A DNA stretch of 64,000 bases, from positions 77,453 through 141,452 of the forward strand of contig CAYNOT010000014.1 of assembly GCA_964398945.1 (NCBI GenBank), read 5' to 3'. The position numbers and the translations under genes are program-made. Shown piece by piece: positions 62,582-64,000 of the stretch (position 1 is its first letter; each line of letters starts with the position of its first letter). The notes beneath the pieces are model-generated. The model did no database searches. It was not told the origin of the DNA and was given only the letters and a program-made list of their open reading frames with translations. The stretch comes from JBGTGG01 sp964398945 (lineage in GTDB: Bacteria > Bacteroidota > Bacteroidia > Cytophagales > Cyclobacteriaceae).

Positions 62582-62695
62582 ATGCATAGTACAAAGGGTT
62601 GCAAAATATCAAAGAATAATATCTTTAGTATATACGACCATGGTACAGAAGATATAAGCAATGGCCTAGTTGAGAAAATAAAAAATGTCAAATAA
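62582..62695 (+). CDS. 37-codon open frame, fragment or small partner gene
   Basis: The frame reads MHSTKGCKISKNNIFSIYDH then GTEDISNGLVEKIKNVK and stops 2 bp before the ATG at 62698. The spacing suggests translational coupling; the protein-like helix ending could be the tail of a truncated upstream gene. Weak evidence. Confidence 0.3.
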   Translation: MHSTKGCKISKNNIFSIYDHGTEDISNGLVEKIKNVK

Positions 62696-62697
62696 GT

Positions 62698-63372
62698 ATG
62701 TTAAAGGCGGAGAGGAAAAAATATGTGTTTCACGAATTTGACAAAGAATTTTCAAATCTTGGTTTTGAAGGAATAAAGACTGGAGGTGATCCGACTTATA
62801 TCTTAAAATCAAAAGAAACAGTGGCTTCATTTTTTATGAATTTCAAGGATCTTGGATTTGTCGCTATTTCTTCAATAAGAATTAGTATTGATGTTATTGA
62901 GGATATAGTAATCGAGGTTTTAGGCGAAGATTCTATAAAGGAAAAATTCTTTTTTGATAGAAAGAAGTATTTCCTATCAACAATTGCGGATAAACATTTT
63001 AAGAACATCTATGAGTATAGAGAACTAAATTCGGAAAATGATTTAAGGGAGTTTACAAATTGGTACATATCCTATATTAAAACAGGAGGAAAAGAATTTA
63101 TTGAGCATTACTCTTACTTACCAAATATTTTAAAAAAGATGGATAAGTTAAGGGCCGATAGTAAATATTGGGGAGACATTTTGAGTGGGTCAGTAGACCA
63201 TTTGTTTAGAGGATTGATTATTTCCAAACTATGTAATGACAAAGGATTTGATGATAAAGTAGATTTTGTAGATACTGTCTTCAAAGAAAACGATTTATCT
63301 GAATGGCAGCCTTATTATGAAAAACTAAAGGAAAGACTAAAAAAGGTAGAAGCAAAATACACTATTAACTGA
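62698..63372 (+). CDS. hypothetical protein, AT-rich, probably acquired
   Basis: The 224-residue soluble protein is rich in lysine, isoleucine and phenylalanine, with no signal peptide or membrane helix. Segments such as YVFHEFDKEFSNLGFEGIKT and LRADSKYWGDILSGSVDHLF look like a real fold, but I recognise no family. Base composition is far more AT-rich than the core genes here. It lies between a recombination-like palindrome and a transposase relic, so horizontal transfer is likely; it could be a toxin, immunity or defence accessory, but nothing shows that. Confidence 0.65.
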   Translation: MLKAERKKYVFHEFDKEFSNLGFEGIKTGGDPTYILKSKETVASFFMNFKDLGFVAISSIRISIDVIEDIVIEVLGEDSIKEKFFFDRKKYFLSTIADKHFKNIYEYRELNSENDLREFTNWYISYIKTGGKEFIEHYSYLPNILKKMDKLRADSKYWGDILSGSVDHLFRGLIISKLCNDKGFDDKVDFVDTVFKENDLSEWQPYYEKLKERLKKVEAKYTIN

Positions 63373-63610
63373 AAAATAGGTCATCAAGATCAAGCTTCTC
63401 GCTTGTTCTACCAAAGGACTTCGCAGGGCGTTTTGACCATGGCGACAACGTTTTCATTCCTTAGAGAATTTGACGTACGACAAATACAAAGAGAAATGCA
63501 CGCGGACAGTTTAACGTATAACGACATGGATTCGTGTACGCGGAGAATTTAAAAATTAATACAAAAATGGATAGACCATTTCGGTAACGACTAATTAACT
63601 GTGTAAAGGC

Positions 63611-63664
63611 CCGGTTCGGCCTTGATGAGTGTGGTTTGAAAAACCTTGCTCACAGCCGAACCGG
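63611..63664. other. large stem-loop before the transposase relic
   Basis: CCGGTTCGGC (63611-63620) and GCCGAACCGG (63655-63664) pair perfectly, with an inner GGTTT/AAACC stem. It may be a terminator, an element end or a target of the insertion. The 238 bp before it (63373-63610) hold nothing I can name. Confidence 0.6.
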
Positions 63665-63991
63665 TTGCATTTAAAAACCCGTGATATAGAAGGATTTGCT
63701 TCCGGGGGGGTCGTCCGCGATGAAACCATTCAATTGAAACTTGCTGAGGGCAGCAACCATTTAAGGGCACGGCTGGTTACCTATAAAGACCCTTTAACAG
63801 GCCATGTATTAAAGTTTTTAACCAACATGTTTGAGTATCAGGCCACCACCGCCACATTACTTTATAAAAACCGGTGGAACATGGAAATATTCTTCAAACA
63901 GGTCAAGCAGAACTTCGAACTCAGTTATTTTTACTCGGACAGCCCGGTGAGGTGGTCTAGTTCTGCCGGACAGTATTTTTGTCAAATGTAA
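63665..63991 (+). pseudogene. truncated IS4-type transposase
   Basis: The frame carries the C-terminal half of an IS4-family DDE transposase: HLRARLVTYKDPLTGHVLKF and the YREK motif in YKNRWNMEIFFKQVKQN (Y-x2-R-x3-E-x6-K), with the catalytic glutamate present. The first two catalytic aspartates are missing upstream, and after SYFYSDSP the frame turns unlike the family (RWSSSAGQYFCQM) and stops. It is broken at both ends and cannot be active. Confidence 0.8.
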
Positions 63992-64000
63992 AAATCATTT

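Overview
The window reads as chromosomal DNA of a Bacteroidota bacterium, most likely a Cytophagales-type environmental polysaccharide degrader. The evidence is a SusC/SusD pair, a type IX secretion cargo with a gliding-type C-terminal domain next to a PorP/SprF protein, a short primary-type sigma factor beginning MRQLKITKQ, many Bacteroidota lipoprotein signals, and one exact TTTG-N19-TAnnTTTG promoter. No prophage, plasmid backbone or CRISPR array was seen.

1-19.2 kb is a glucuronoxylan utilization locus built around a divergent promoter region (6694-6969). Leftward runs a tight four-gene operon: GH115 alpha-glucuronidase, GH10 xylanase lipoprotein, a SASA-type acetylesterase, and a pentonate-type IlvD/Edd dehydratase cut by the window edge. 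Rightward run SusC, SusD, an IPT/TIG surface glycan-binding lipoprotein, GH30 glucuronoxylanase, a GH2 enzyme and a CE15 glucuronoyl esterase. Together they can bind, deacetylate, cut and de-branch glucuronoxylan, break its ester links to lignin, and feed sugar acids to catabolism. A perfect LacI-family operator and a weaker copy lie between the two arms. The right arm carries traces of rearrangement: a duplicated 5' leader and a relic of a CE15 N-terminus.

19-32.4 kb holds mostly housekeeping and stress genes: a YceI-porin-YceI cluster, a CDGSH protein, aldose epimerase, a hemerythrin protein, TrhA, two cold-shock-domain genes sharing a terminator, a sigma-70 paralog, an M20 hydrolase, a TerB-like protein, MsrA and a subtilase. 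32.5-43.2 kb is a surface-protein region: a secreted WD40-caspase protein and, opposite it, a three-gene operon of a 1654-residue adhesin-like fibre ending in an S74 self-cleaving chaperone, a type-B sorted T9SS cargo, and a PorP/SprF protein with a long basic tail. I regard that operon as the best candidate for an undescribed system.

43.4-61.7 kb contains tRNA-Leu(GAG), crcB, an Rrf2 regulator, a GDYXXLXY/DUF2157 pair, an S9 peptidase, a class V aminotransferase, small envelope proteins, a RIC / B12-dependent ribonucleotide reductase / Crp-Fnr stress cluster, a penicillin-acylase-type hydrolase and an OmpA-family protein. Its intergenic spaces from 49.9 to 59.9 kb are filled with degenerate arrays of exactly 7-bp period, several of which begin or end at a stop codon. 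From 61.7 kb onward the DNA looks acquired: a membrane-protein gene between inverted repeats, a large imperfect palindrome, an AT-rich unknown gene and a truncated IS4-type transposase.
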